Positions 23,440 through 31,501 of a DNA stretch of 32,454 nt are shown piece by piece; the first letter of the stretch is position 1; each line of letters starts with the position of its first letter. Under the pieces are notes generated by a model. The model ran no database searches, was not told the origin of the DNA, and was given only the letters and a program-made list of their open reading frames with translations. Origin of the DNA: Gemmatimonadota bacterium (GTDB lineage Bacteria > Gemmatimonadota > Gemmatimonadetes > Gemmatimonadales > GWC2-71-9); assembly GCA_004357415.1 (NCBI GenBank), contig SMVY01000049.1:1-32454 (forward strand), written 5' to 3'. The position numbers and the translations under genes were made by a program.

Positions 23440-24279
23440 CATGTAGTACTTCTCTCCCGCCTCGACCTTGGTGGCTATGCCGTTGCCTCGCCACGGCACG
23501 GGGCACGGATAGATGGTGCTGTAGGCACAGAACGGGTTGCGCGCCCGGTTGAAGTCAAGCCGGTAGCGATCGCCCACTACGGGCTCCAGTGCTACGAACC
23601 GGCCTGCCGGGTAGCTGCCACTGCTGTTGGTCTCGTCCCGGAAGTAGATCTCCAGCGCCGACTCTTCTGTCCCGGGGTCGGGAACGTGACGGACCTCGAG
23701 GCTGGTACCGCCCTCACCGAGTGGAACGGTTACCGTCCCCACGATGGTTCCCTCGACCTCGATGCCGTCGAGGGCCAGCATTCGTACCGCCCGCCGTTTG
23801 CTCCGCTGGAGTTCGACCTCGAACACCATGTTCGTGTCGATGGGATAGAACTCCGGTGTCTTCAACGGGTCCTTCGGGAGCGGAGGGCCGAACACCATCA
23901 CGATCGGGAGTTGGCGCTCTCCCTGGATGGTCAGCAGATAGTCACCTACCGCCACCGGGACGTAGGGGGCGACCATCCGCCGGTCCCATTCGTTGTCGAG
24001 AGCAGCCACACCGCGGCGCGGAACCAGACGGTGCTCGGCGACGTCCGCCAGCGGGATATCTGAATCGGGCGGGCCGATGTAGATGGTGTCGGTCAGGGGG
24101 ATCCGCGCCACGGCCCGGAGCGGGGAGATCGGTGAACTCTCGAGCCACGCCACGTACGAGGCTCGCTCGCGCTCAACGTCGAGCGCGGGGCCCGGCTCGA
24201 CCGGCGGATCGTCTGCCTGGCAGCCGATCACCAGGCCGGCCACCCCGGCCGCCAGCAAGCGGCCCAAGAATCCGTTCAT
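23422..24279 (-). CDS. DUF1684-domain lipoprotein
   Basis: 285 residues from the ATG at 24277-24279, which gives the lipoprotein signal MNGFLGRLLAAGVAGLVIGC (Cys20). The mature protein fits the DUF1684 family: an N-terminal helix (DVERERASYVAWLESSP), a central beta region with DYLLTIQGERQLPIVMVFG, a second beta region (GTSLEVRHVPDPG, EIYFRDETN) and the family C-terminal signature, DFNRARNPFCAYSTIYPC followed by PVPWRGN, with two cysteines. The biochemical role of DUF1684 is not established. The last codons are made of repeat DNA, so the natural C-terminus may once have differed. thiO lies 20 bp upstream. Confidence 0.87.
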   Translation of the reverse strand: MNGFLGRLLAAGVAGLVIGCQADDPPVEPGPALDVERERASYVAWLESSPISPLRAVARIPLTDTIYIGPPDSDIPLADVAEHRLVPRRGVAALDNEWDRRMVAPYVPVAVGDYLLTIQGERQLPIVMVFGPPLPKDPLKTPEFYPIDTNMVFEVELQRSKRRAVRMLALDGIEVEGTIVGTVTVPLGEGGTSLEVRHVPDPGTEESALEIYFRDETNSSGSYPAGRFVALEPVVGDRYRLDFNRARNPFCAYSTIYPCPVPWRGNGIATKVEAGEKYYMVDGGQ

Positions 24280-24299
24280 CAACCGCGACCGTCCCGTGG

Positions 24300-25415
24300 C
24301 TACCATCGCCAGAAGCGAACCGGATCGAGGGCTTTGAGGGCGTCGAGGTCTTCGATGGTCGTCGAATCGCCGGACATCATTTCGGCAATCAACAGACCGG
24401 TAATGGCCGCCAGCAGAATGCCATTGCGGCCGTGCCCGGTGGCGAGCCACAATCCCTCTACCGACGGCTCGCGGCCGACGATGGGGAGGCCATCGGGCGT
24501 GACCGGCCTGAGCCCGGCCCAGGTCCGGCGGACCTCCTGCTTGGCCAGTCCGGGGCACAGCGAGGTCGCGGCGGAGAAGATGCTCGCCAGTCCGGCCGAG
24601 GTGACCTCGGCCTCGAACCCGGCGTTCTCCATGGTAGAGCCCAGGAGGGCTTCGCCATCGCGGGCGATGATGTAGCCATCGGCGCCGTACATGATGAAGG
24701 GCTCGATCATCTCGGGCCAGGGAACGGCCGCCATCTGCCCGCGGACGGGCTCCACCGAGATGGGGCGGGGCAGACCGTCGAGCTTCCCGGACCAGGCGCC
24801 GGCGGCAATGACCACCGCGTCGGAATGGTAGATCTCCTTGCCCACGACGCCGATGATCCGGTCGCCGCGCCGTTCGAGCCTGGTGGCGGTGTCGTGCACC
24901 ATGCGGGCGCCGGCGGCCTGGGCGTCGGCCAGCAGCGCCTCCACCAGCGGCACCGGATTCAGGGCGCCTTCCTCCGGCGCCCATAGCGCCCCGTGGGTCG
25001 GGCCCATCCAGGGCCAGCGAGTAGCCACCTCGTCCGCCGCCAGCCAGTCGCACAAGTGGCCCTGCTGGCGTTGCCAAGCCACCTTCGACTTCAGCGACTC
25101 GACCGAGTCTTCCGTTTGAGCGACCTGGGCGATGCCCTCCTGCCACAGACCGATGTCGATGCCGGTGGTTTCCTGCAGCGCCGGCGCCAACTCGGTATAC
25201 CGGTTGCGCCCGGCCAAGCCCAGGTCGAACAGCGGATCTTCACTGTGGGCCTCGATCTGCGGCGCCAACATCCCGCCGGCCGCCGTCCAAGCCTCGCCGG
25301 TGCCACGGCCCCGGTCGATGACCAGCACGGAGCGACCGGCCCGGGCCAGTTCCCGGGCGCAGGCGGCGCCGATCGCGCCACCGCCAACAACGATAACATC
25401 TTGGAATTCAGCCAC
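24300..25415 (-). CDS. thiO: Glycine oxidase ThiO-like FAD-dependent oxidoreductase
   Basis: Member of the DAO family; ThiO oxidises glycine to iminoglyoxylate for the thiazole of thiamine. 371 residues from a GTG at 25413-25415. The dinucleotide-binding motif VIVVGGGAIGAACA lies at residues 7-20, the second FAD strand is VLVIDRG, and ThiO-type blocks follow: TAAGGMLAPQIEA, the middle VIAAGAWSG, EPVRGQMAAV, and the C-terminal TWAGLRPVTPDGLPIVGR with ATGHGRNGILLA. No other thiamine gene (thiG, thiS, thiE) is nearby, so a D-amino acid or glycine/sarcosine oxidase with another purpose is possible. It shares a 74-bp divergent region with the small membrane protein gene; a TATAAG sits directly before the GTG, too close to act as its -10. 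Confidence 0.85.
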   Translation of the reverse strand: MAEFQDVIVVGGGAIGAACARELARAGRSVLVIDRGRGTGEAWTAAGGMLAPQIEAHSEDPLFDLGLAGRNRYTELAPALQETTGIDIGLWQEGIAQVAQTEDSVESLKSKVAWQRQQGHLCDWLAADEVATRWPWMGPTHGALWAPEEGALNPVPLVEALLADAQAAGARMVHDTATRLERRGDRIIGVVGKEIYHSDAVVIAAGAWSGKLDGLPRPISVEPVRGQMAAVPWPEMIEPFIMYGADGYIIARDGEALLGSTMENAGFEAEVTSAGLASIFSAATSLCPGLAKQEVRRTWAGLRPVTPDGLPIVGREPSVEGLWLATGHGRNGILLAAITGLLIAEMMSGDSTTIEDLDALKALDPVRFWRW

Positions 25416-25489
25416 TTATACGGTCAATGAAACTTATTGAAACGTCACGCCGTACAGGCTGGTGTCTGGCAGATCGGGAGGAAATTGGC

Positions 25490-25705
25490 ATGATCAGAAG
25501 TCTCGTCGGTTACGCAACATTCGCCCTGGTGGCCCTGTTCGCCGTCAAGGTGGCGTTCAAGCTGCTCGGCCTGGCGGTTGGGTTGTTCTGGACCCTGATG
25601 TGGTTCGCCTTCGTCGGGTTCGTGTGCTACCTCATTCTCCGGCTGGTGAGCCCCTCGGCGGCCGACAGGGTGCAGGAGATGATCAAAGGTAAACCTGCGG
25701 CCTAG
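25490..25705 (+). CDS. Small membrane protein, 71 residues
   Basis: Starts at the ATG at 25490 because GGGAGGAA (25476-25483) sits 6 nt upstream; an upstream in-frame ATG at 25427 has no such site. Two adjacent hydrophobic segments occupy residues about 5-24 (LVGYATFALVALFAVKVAFK) and 26-49 (LGLAVGLFWTLMWFAFVGFV), followed by a short C-terminal soluble tail (SPSAADRVQEMIKGKPAA). This resembles phage-shock-like or DUF-type small inner-membrane proteins, but no family could be assigned. It is a single-gene unit with a strong ribosome site and its own terminator, implying independent and possibly high expression. Confidence 0.75.
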   Translation: MIRSLVGYATFALVALFAVKVAFKLLGLAVGLFWTLMWFAFVGFVCYLILRLVSPSAADRVQEMIKGKPAA

Positions 25706-25731
25706 CTGCCAACACGGTAACCCAAAGGGAA

Positions 25732-25756
25732 CGCCCGGCCAAGGCCGGGCGTTTTT
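25732..25756 (+). terminator. Rho-independent terminator
   Basis: Arms CGCCCGGCC (25732-25740) and GGCCGGGCG (25743-25751), loop AA, then TTTTT (25752-25756). It lies 26 nt after the small membrane protein gene. The same stem is 29 nt past the stop of the convergent DUF3108 gene and may serve both strands, although the minus side has only a weak T-rich tail. Confidence 0.93.
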
Positions 25757-25785
25757 GGTTGCGCTGATGTCACGGTCTGCTGCGG

Positions 25786-26553
25786 TTACTCGGTCGGCGC
25801 GTCCGGTTCCACGTGCTCGATGGCTTCGAGTTTGAGCGTGAGGGTTCCGTACGGGGTCTTGAGCCGGATCCGTGCCGGCAGGCGCCGCTGGTCGTCCGTG
25901 AGCCACACCTGCGCCCGGACCCTGCGGGCCAGCAGGTCGTGCTGTCCCATGACCGGTTCGAGCTTCAGTGACTGAACCTTGGTGCCGTCGGGGAGCTTGA
26001 TCCACTCGCGCTTGGTCACGGCAATGGTCAGCGGGTTGTTCTCCGCCTTGTAGTAGCGATGGTAGACGTAGGTCTGGCCCACTTCCAGCGGCACCGACCG
26101 CATGAAGTAGAAGAACGAGGTCTCGTCCAATGGTTCGGGCGGGGTAGGCCTTCGTTCGCCTCCGTTGACGATGTAATAGCCCGAGTCAGGGAAGATCTCC
26201 AGAAGCTCTTCGGCTCGGAAACTTCCTTCCTCGATCTTCTTGTAGAACCGGCGGGTGATCAGATCGTCCCGGCCGGTCCACGCCTCGACCCGGTCGTGCA
26301 CCCGGTATCCGAGCACGCCTCCATCGAGGGTGAACACGAAGTGGTAACTCTCCACGCCGCGAACTGTGTCCAGGCCGACGACCGACATGGTCGCCGTCCC
26401 AACCCTGAGCATGCCGATCTTTACGGCGTAACGCAGGTGCTCGCCCACCACGAACGCCGCCGGCCGGTGGTCGGTGGGGGCGGGGGCGGCGGCCGTCTGG
26501 GCCGACGCGACGCTGGCGCCCTGGAGCAGCAGGGTGAGGACAAGACCGGTCAT
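25786..26553 (-). CDS. DUF3108-domain exported protein
   Basis: 255 residues. The ATG at 26551-26553 overlaps the glycosyltransferase stop by 4 bp (ATGA). Signal peptide MTGLVLTLLLQGASVASAQT with a likely cut after ASA. The mature protein matches DUF3108: FVVGEHLRYAVKIGMLRVGT near the start (the typical GE-x-L-x-Y-x-V-x-Y/G start), YHFVFTLDGGV, HDRVEAWTGRDDL, RRFYKKIEEGSFRAEE, a central FFYFMRSVPLEVGQTY, and C-terminal AQVWLTDDQRRLPARIRLKT. DUF3108 proteins are periplasmic and beta-rich, of unknown biochemistry. Coupling to a glycosyltransferase suggests an envelope-glycan context, by inference only. Confidence 0.88.
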   Translation of the reverse strand: MTGLVLTLLLQGASVASAQTAAAPAPTDHRPAAFVVGEHLRYAVKIGMLRVGTATMSVVGLDTVRGVESYHFVFTLDGGVLGYRVHDRVEAWTGRDDLITRRFYKKIEEGSFRAEELLEIFPDSGYYIVNGGERRPTPPEPLDETSFFYFMRSVPLEVGQTYVYHRYYKAENNPLTIAVTKREWIKLPDGTKVQSLKLEPVMGQHDLLARRVRAQVWLTDDQRRLPARIRLKTPYGTLTLKLEAIEHVEPDAPTE

Positions 26554-27353
26554 GCTGCCCGCGGCCTCCGCTTCCGGCGGGTGCGGGTACGGGGGCGGGG
26601 GCGGGGGCGCCGTTCGGGGTCGGTCTTGAGTGGGGGCAGGACGATACCCTTCCGCAGGCGCCACAGCGCCAGTGCCTGTGCCAGGGGTCGTACCCGGCTG
26701 GGCCGCTGGCGCATGTCGTGGCGTTCCTCGACATCGACTGTCGCCACGCTGCGGGCTACCTGAGCCACTCTCGCCTGCAGCTCGGCGTTGGCGGCCCAGC
26801 CCTCGGTGGCGAAGAACTTGCCGGGTGCGTTGCGCATGGCATTCCGGACCGTGATGAGCCGGCAGGCGATAAACCCGTTGGCGAGGTCGGATGTCCCCTC
26901 GACGTTGGCCGACTTGCGGAACAGCCGGTGGGCCCAACTCCGGAGCCACCGGTACCAGCGGGGGGCGCCTACCAGCGTTGCCTGGCCCACCACCAAGTCG
27001 GCCCCGCTCTCCAACCGCCGGACGAAATCCGGAATCCTGCCGGCGTCGTAGGTGAAATCCGCCTGCAGCAGCAGGGCGCTGTCCCGCTTCGGTCGATCGC
27101 TTCGTTCCACGGCGGCCTGAAGGAGGGTCTCTACTGCCGCGGCGTAACCCTCCCGGCGATCTCGCCGAATGACCGTGAGGGGAAGGACTTTCTTGTACGG
27201 CTCCAACACGTCCGCGGAGCGGTCGGTAGAGCCGTCGTCGAGTACCAGGATGTGATACTCCCGCGGAAACTCGGCGAAGACCTTGCGGATCTTCCACAGG
27301 AGGATGCCGATGGTATCGGCCTCGTTGTAACTCGGAATGCAGACGTAAATCAT
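26550..27353 (-). CDS. Family 2 glycosyltransferase
   Basis: Cytoplasmic GT-A fold glycosyltransferase of 267 residues using a nucleotide-sugar donor, probably acting on a lipid carrier (dolichol-phosphate-mannose-synthase-like). It opens with YVCIPSYNEADTIGILLWKI, then VLDDGSTDRSADVL (DDGS nucleotide-binding motif) and LLLQADFTYDAGRIPDF, which holds the metal-binding aspartates. FANGF-like LANGFIACR and TEGWAANAEL follow. No C-terminal membrane helices are present; instead the tail is extremely basic (RRPRPRPRTRTRRKRRPRAA), which may bind the acidic membrane surface. The acceptor is unknown. The leader contains a two-unit trace of the heptanucleotide repeat directly before the ATG. Confidence 0.88.
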   Translation of the reverse strand: MIYVCIPSYNEADTIGILLWKIRKVFAEFPREYHILVLDDGSTDRSADVLEPYKKVLPLTVIRRDRREGYAAAVETLLQAAVERSDRPKRDSALLLQADFTYDAGRIPDFVRRLESGADLVVGQATLVGAPRWYRWLRSWAHRLFRKSANVEGTSDLANGFIACRLITVRNAMRNAPGKFFATEGWAANAELQARVAQVARSVATVDVEERHDMRQRPSRVRPLAQALALWRLRKGIVLPPLKTDPERRPRPRPRTRTRRKRRPRAA

Positions 27354-27370
27354 TAGTACCCAGTACCTAG
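27354..27370 (-). repeat. Short heptanucleotide repeat trace before the glycosyltransferase start
   Basis: Plus-strand TAGTACC then CAGTACC then TAG, directly abutting the start codon at 27351-27353. Two 7-bp units differ by one base. It matches the period and placement of the longer arrays but is too short to be sure. The rest of 27371-27522 holds no gene; a perfect 7-bp hairpin (GTCCGGC, loop TGT, GCCGGAC) at 27440-27456 could be a weak terminator for the histidine kinase gene but lacks a T-run. Confidence 0.4.
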
Positions 27371-27522
27371 AATTCTATGAGAACGATAATCGGGCGCCCC
27401 GCCTCGTTCCAGGAGGGTCAAGATCCGGGCCAGGCTGGTGTCCGGCTGTGCCGGACTCTCCTGGGTGTTCGGGGATGCCGGTGTCCGCGGGATGAGACGG
27501 GCCGCGTCGAACCGACACAGTC

Positions 27523-29427
27523 CTACGGCGTGAGTTGGCAGAGGACTTGGCGGAGTTCGACGAGGCTGAATGGCTTCTGGAGGCAGGGACGTCCCTGGGC
27601 CTCGAGAAACTCGAGAGTGTCGTCGCGGACGGTGTCGCCGGTGCTGAAGACGATGCGCTTGATCAACTCGGGACGGTCTCGCTTCAGCGTCTCGTAGAAC
27701 TCGCGCCCGCTCGCGTTGGGCATCCTGAGGTCGGTAATGATGACGTCGAATTCGTCGTCGGCCACCTGTTGCAAGGCTCGCGCGCCGTCATGGGCCACCT
27801 TGACCGAATGCCCCCATCCCTCGAGCGTGGCGTGCATGTAGTGGAGAATGTGCGGTTCGTCGTCGACCACGAGGATGCGTAAGTTGGCCGCGACCTTCTC
27901 GCTGGCCGGTGCCGGCTCGGCGGTGTGGCCGGCGCTCGTTCCGGGGAGTTCGATGCGGAACATGGTCCCGTGGGGACCTGAGCCTACCAGCGATATCCGA
28001 CCTCCGTGTTCCTTGATGATGCCTTGGCTGATCGACAGGCCAAGCCCGGTGCCGGTGCCTTCGGGCTTGGTGGTGTAGAACGGATCGAAGATCTTGTCGC
28101 GCTCGGCTTGGGCGATCCCCGGCCCGTTGTCGCTGACGTCGATGGCGATCCCGTCGGTCCACTTGCGCGCCCGGATCAGAATCCGGCCGGCCCGCTCCGC
28201 GGCCTCGATGGCCTGCGCCGCGTTGGTGACGAGGTTGACGATCACTTGCTGGATGCGGGTGGGTTCGATGTCGAGTTCCGGCAGGCCCGGCTCGATATCC
28301 ACGATCAACTCGATACTGCGCGACGCCAGGTCGTTGCGCATCAACTCGCTGGTGACTTTGAGGAGCTTGGGGACCGCGGTGGGCCGCCAGGGCCCTTGAT
28401 GCTTTCTGGCGAACGTCAGCAGGTTCTTGACGATGTTGGCGGCTCGCTCGGCCTCCTGCTGAATGACCCGGAGCGGTTCCCGGTGTTGATCCGCGAGGGA
28501 AGAGCTTTCCAGCAGGTAGTCGGCGAAACCGACGACCGATGCCAGCGGGTTGTTCAGATCGTGCGCCACCCCCGCAATCAACTGACCCATGGCGGACATC
28601 TTCTCCGATTGCACCAGTTGTTCCTGCAAACGATACTGTTCCGTGTGATCCTCTATCAGCACGATCCGGTCGCTGCCCGCGGCATCGTCGACGGACACCG
28701 TTCGAATGTTGAACCGGCGGCCGCCGTCGTCGGCGGTACGCGATCCCCCGCGGTAATCCGCTTCCAGCATCGGTCCGAGTGTGGCCAGCCATGCCTGGGG
28801 AAACACCGTGGTCCAATGTTCCTCCGCGATGCTGCTGCGCGATCGGCCGATCAGGTCCGCGAAGGCGCGGTTGGCGAGGTGGACACAGCCGTCGGCCGCC
28901 ACGGTGCACAGCGCGGTGGGGACGGCGTCGACGGTAAGGTCCCAGGTCGCCTCGCCGCTCGCGCCGTGCCGCCCGAGATTGGCTAGGGCGTTGACCGTTG
29001 CAGTCAACAGGATGTCCAACACATCGACGTCGTGGGGCGTGAAGCGGGGCCCTGAGCTGGCGACCGCCACCAGCCCATGGCGCCGGCCGAGGACGACGAG
29101 CGAGCCCTCGAGTACCGTGCCCTGGGGCCCGCTGATTCCGGTGGCCGCCCCCCGGATCCCCCCGGTATTCTGCTCGATGGCGAGCGAGGCGCCCGGACCT
29201 GAGGTGTGAATGATCTCCGGGTCGGCGGAGTCCTCCTGATACAGGGCGATGGCGCGCTCGCAGGTGGGGTACCAACCCGCAAGTTGTTGCCACAGCAGGT
29301 CGATCACCGCGGCGGGAGCTGCCGCTGCGGCCACGGCCCGGGAGAATTCTGCGATACGGCGCAATTCCTGCACGGTAGCTTTCGTGTCCACGGCTTCGGT
29401 GGACGGTGGGAAAGGAGGTTCGGTCAT
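27523..29427 (-). CDS. Hybrid sensor histidine kinase with C-terminal receiver domain
   Basis: Cytoplasmic hybrid kinase of 634 residues with no membrane segment. Order: N-terminal helix and GAF-like domain (about 20-155), PAS domain (about 160-265; NRAFADLIGRSRSSIAEEH), a short coiled coil (YRLQEQLVQSEKMSAMGQL), HisKA with phospho-acceptor His in GVAHDLNNPLASVVGFADYL (near residue 288), HATPase with NLVTNAAQAI (N box), DNGPGI (G1) and GTGLGLSIS (G2), then a receiver (about 515-634) with LVVDDEP, phospho-Asp in VIITDLRMP, STGD and LQKPFS. No DNA-binding output domain is present, so it probably signals to a phosphotransfer protein or by contact. The ATG at 29425-29427 overlaps the divergent gene's ATG; an in-frame ATG at 29481 has its purine-rich site too close to use. 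Confidence 0.93.
   Translation of the reverse strand: MTEPPFPPSTEAVDTKATVQELRRIAEFSRAVAAAAAPAAVIDLLWQQLAGWYPTCERAIALYQEDSADPEIIHTSGPGASLAIEQNTGGIRGAATGISGPQGTVLEGSLVVLGRRHGLVAVASSGPRFTPHDVDVLDILLTATVNALANLGRHGASGEATWDLTVDAVPTALCTVAADGCVHLANRAFADLIGRSRSSIAEEHWTTVFPQAWLATLGPMLEADYRGGSRTADDGGRRFNIRTVSVDDAAGSDRIVLIEDHTEQYRLQEQLVQSEKMSAMGQLIAGVAHDLNNPLASVVGFADYLLESSSLADQHREPLRVIQQEAERAANIVKNLLTFARKHQGPWRPTAVPKLLKVTSELMRNDLASRSIELIVDIEPGLPELDIEPTRIQQVIVNLVTNAAQAIEAAERAGRILIRARKWTDGIAIDVSDNGPGIAQAERDKIFDPFYTTKPEGTGTGLGLSISQGIIKEHGGRISLVGSGPHGTMFRIELPGTSAGHTAEPAPASEKVAANLRILVVDDEPHILHYMHATLEGWGHSVKVAHDGARALQQVADDEFDVIITDLRMPNASGREFYETLKRDRPELIKRIVFSTGDTVRDDTLEFLEAQGRPCLQKPFSLVELRQVLCQLTP
29411..29418 (+). 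promoter_or_regulatory. Strong ribosome binding site deciding the start at 29426
   Basis: AAAGGAGG, 7 nt before the ATG at 29426. It lies inside the first codons of the histidine kinase gene on the other strand, and fixes the start of the plus-strand gene against a longer open frame reaching back to 29249. Confidence 0.85.
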
Positions 29428-30139
29428 GATTCTCGCGGATACTCGAAGCCGCCTGTCTGCCAACGACCGGCAGCTAGTCATACTCCTCTTGAGTCGGGGG
29501 TCGGCAGTGACCCGGGCTCGGGTCGAACGTCAACTGGACCAGGAGGGGATCGACGCCCTGCTGGATCATCCCGAGTTGTTCGAGCGACTCGTGGCGGTCC
29601 GCGGCATGTTGTTGCCGTCACCCGCTCTGTTCTATTACGTCGCCGTGCGGCACCTCCTGCAGGGTGCGGGAACGGATGATCGCGACCTGTCCGACTATCT
29701 CGCCGCCATGCTCCTCGAATTTGGGCGCCGGGACCGTGCCTGGCGCATCGACTGGAACGACGATCACCGCCACCGGTATGTTGTCGACATCCTCGACGAT
29801 CTCAACCTGAGCAGTGGCAGCCGCCGGTTCAAGGTCATGGTCCACCTCGGCAACTACGCCTTGTGGCTGGTCGGCATCTTTCCCGACTATATCGCCGCCC
29901 GGCGGTTGCGGAAGGGTGGTCCCGGCATCGAATACTACGAGCGCCTGGGGCAACGAGGGTACCAAATGGCCTCTGACCACGTGTTGGCCGACAGCCTCGG
30001 GCTCGAGCCGGTCTTCCGTGCCGCCGCCGAGCGCTTCACCCAGTCGCGGCGTGCCCTCAACCGGCTGAGCGACCAACTGCTGTTCCCCAACCACTGTTCA
30101 CCCGATCGCATTCTCCGTGAGTTGGAGAGGCCGGCCTGA
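29426..30139 (+). CDS. Hypothetical protein, 237 residues
   Basis: No family recognised. The N-terminus has a winged-helix-like helical pattern (SANDRQLVILLLSRGSAVTR, then ARVERQLDQEGIDALLDHPE); the middle (LLPSPALFYYVAVRHLLQGA, HRYVVDILDDLNL) and the end (FPDYIAARRLRKGGPGIEYY, VFRAAAERFTQSRRALNRLS) are also mostly helical. No signal peptide, no catalytic motif. A strong ribosome site fixes the start. It is divergent from the hybrid kinase, sharing its start codon region, and its last 42 bp overlap the 3' end of the convergent C26 hydrolase gene. A role connected with the kinase is possible from position alone. Confidence 0.75.
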   Translation: MILADTRSRLSANDRQLVILLLSRGSAVTRARVERQLDQEGIDALLDHPELFERLVAVRGMLLPSPALFYYVAVRHLLQGAGTDDRDLSDYLAAMLLEFGRRDRAWRIDWNDDHRHRYVVDILDDLNLSSGSRRFKVMVHLGNYALWLVGIFPDYIAARRLRKGGPGIEYYERLGQRGYQMASDHVLADSLGLEPVFRAAAERFTQSRRALNRLSDQLLFPNHCSPDRILRELERPA

Positions 30140-30862
30140 CCGCCACTCCACGGCCGCGTCCACCAATGCCGTGAACAGACCTTGTTCGGGCGCCTCGGAT
30201 TCCCGCCAGAAACTCTCAGGGTGCCACTGGACGCCCACCAGCCAGTGCTCGTCATCGTTGCCCTCAGCGGCCTCGATGACACCGTCGTCCGCCAACGCCG
30301 TGGCGTGCAGCCCCTGGGCCAGGTCTCGGATGGCCTGATGGTGGAACGAGTTGGTGAGGACCAGGTCGCGTCCCATCGCGGCCAGCGCTAGGCTGCCCGG
30401 CAGCATCCGGACATGGTGGGTCCGTTCGTGCCATTGGGATCCCTTGTCGTGGTCGAGGTCCGAAGGCCGCTGAGCTGGGAGGTCGTGCCACAGCGTCCCC
30501 CCGAGGACCACGTTGACCAGTTGGAAGCCCCGACAGATTGCCAGGACCGGAACCCGGTTGGACCGGGCAGCGCGGAACAGTGCCATCTCGAAGGCATCCC
30601 GGTCCCCGTCGGTGTCACGGAGGTGCTCGGTACCGGTCCGGTCGCAGTGCTCCGGGAGGAGATCCTCTCCGCCCGTCAGGAGCAGCCCGTGACAGGCCGC
30701 GAGGGCCTCGGCGGCAGCGGACGGTCCAATGACTGGTGGCAGGACCAGCGGAACACCGCCGGCAGCGCTCACCGAGTGGGCGTAGTCGATGTGGACGCCC
30801 GTGTGCTGCCGGCCGAGCTCACCCGTTACTCGGGCGCTGATGCCGATCCGCGGTGCCGTCAC
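30098..30862 (-). CDS. Class C26 gamma-glutamyl hydrolase / glutamine-amidotransferase-like protein
   Basis: Peptidase C26 family (PuuD-like): hydrolyses gamma-glutamyl amide bonds, for example of gamma-glutamyl-GABA; the true substrate is unknown. 254 residues from the GTG at 30860-30862, chosen because APRIGISAR is then at the usual N-terminus and it overlaps the upstream stop as GTGA; an ATG at 30892 would add 10 residues and overlap 34 bp. Motifs: LLTGGEDLLPEHC, nucleophile Cys in VLAICRGFQLVNVVLGG, NSFHHQAI, and the His-Glu pair in GVQWHPESF. No polyamine genes are nearby. The 3' end overlaps the convergent hypothetical gene by 42 bp. Confidence 0.9.
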   Translation of the reverse strand: MTAPRIGISARVTGELGRQHTGVHIDYAHSVSAAGGVPLVLPPVIGPSAAAEALAACHGLLLTGGEDLLPEHCDRTGTEHLRDTDGDRDAFEMALFRAARSNRVPVLAICRGFQLVNVVLGGTLWHDLPAQRPSDLDHDKGSQWHERTHHVRMLPGSLALAAMGRDLVLTNSFHHQAIRDLAQGLHATALADDGVIEAAEGNDDEHWLVGVQWHPESFWRESEAPEQGLFTALVDAAVEWRSGRPLQLTENAIG

Positions 30863-31344
30863 AGCAGCAGGGAATCCGGAAAGACCGGACATGCCGGGTC
30901 CTCGAACCGAACCCGTTCCAGCTTGATGCCGATCAGCGGGATCATCTCGTTTCCGATCGACACCTCACCGATGATGGGGGCTCCTTGGAGAGGATCACCT
31001 GTGAACATCATGACGCCGACCACGGTGGCCGATAGATCGAGCACCAGCACGCCGAACCCGGGCATTTCATCGGCCTCGAACGTTCCCTCGACGCCGATTA
31101 CCCAAGTGGTGTCGGCGCGGCCCACGATAGCTCGGTAGGCCGGCCCGGCGGCCACCCGGGCGACCAGCCGTTCGGGCAATTCACTGGGCGCGGCCGCCAG
31201 GGTCTGGCCCGGGACCCCGAACTCACTCAGCAGTATGGTCGGCCCGGCGAGGGCGGCGATGCCGCAAGCGGGGCTGCCCTGGCGCTCGCCGCCGCAGCCG
31301 GCGACCAGCATGATCGACAGGGTAACCATCATGCGATGGCGCAT
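30859..31344 (-). CDS. Small lipoprotein of unknown function
   Basis: 161 residues from the ATG at 31342-31344, which follows GGAGG at 4 nt spacing and gives the signal MRHRMMVTLSIMLVAGC (Cys17, lipobox LVAGC). The mature part is beta-rich (RLVARVAAGPAYRAIVGRAD, GFGVLVLDLSATVVGVMMFT) and contains two further cysteines near the ends (SPACGIAAL, FEDPACPVF), which could form a disulfide. No family recognised. It precedes the C26 gene with a GTGA overlap, so both are one transcript. It is divergent from the coiled-coil gene; I found no strong minus-strand promoter in 31345-31500. Confidence 0.75.
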   Translation of the reverse strand: MRHRMMVTLSIMLVAGCGGERQGSPACGIAALAGPTILLSEFGVPGQTLAAAPSELPERLVARVAAGPAYRAIVGRADTTWVIGVEGTFEADEMPGFGVLVLDLSATVVGVMMFTGDPLQGAPIIGEVSIGNEMIPLIGIKLERVRFEDPACPVFPDSLLL

Positions 31345-31418
31345 GGTGCCTCCGGGTAGCACGGATAGTGGGCTTCGCGAAACATACACGCAAACCATCC
31401 GGCCCGTGCCGGCTGCGC

Positions 31419-31447
31419 TTGACGCTCCAGCGACTGGCCTCTAACAT
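31419..31447 (+). promoter_or_regulatory. Predicted promoter of the coiled-coil gene
   Basis: -35 TTGACG (31419-31424), 17-nt spacer, -10 TAACAT (31442-31447). Transcription would start near 31454, leaving a leader of about 48 nt without an evident Shine-Dalgarno sequence before the ATG at 31502. Confidence 0.58.
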
Positions 31448-31501
31448 TGGACGTCTGCCAGCACAGGTTTCCGATTCCTCGTTACCGGTTGAACATCCAT
31501 A

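Noticed and set aside
24280..25146. N-terminal extension of the DUF1684 protein
   Set aside because: It is a shadow of thiO. The lipoprotein signal at 24279 marks the real start.
25416..25421. TATAAG as -10 box for thiO
   Set aside because: It abuts the GTG start, so transcription would begin inside the gene after the start codon, and the FAD motif leaves no room for a later start.
26554..27297. N-terminal extension of the DUF3108 protein
   Set aside because: It is a shadow of the glycosyltransferase gene. The signal peptide beginning at 26553 and the ATGA overlap define the start.
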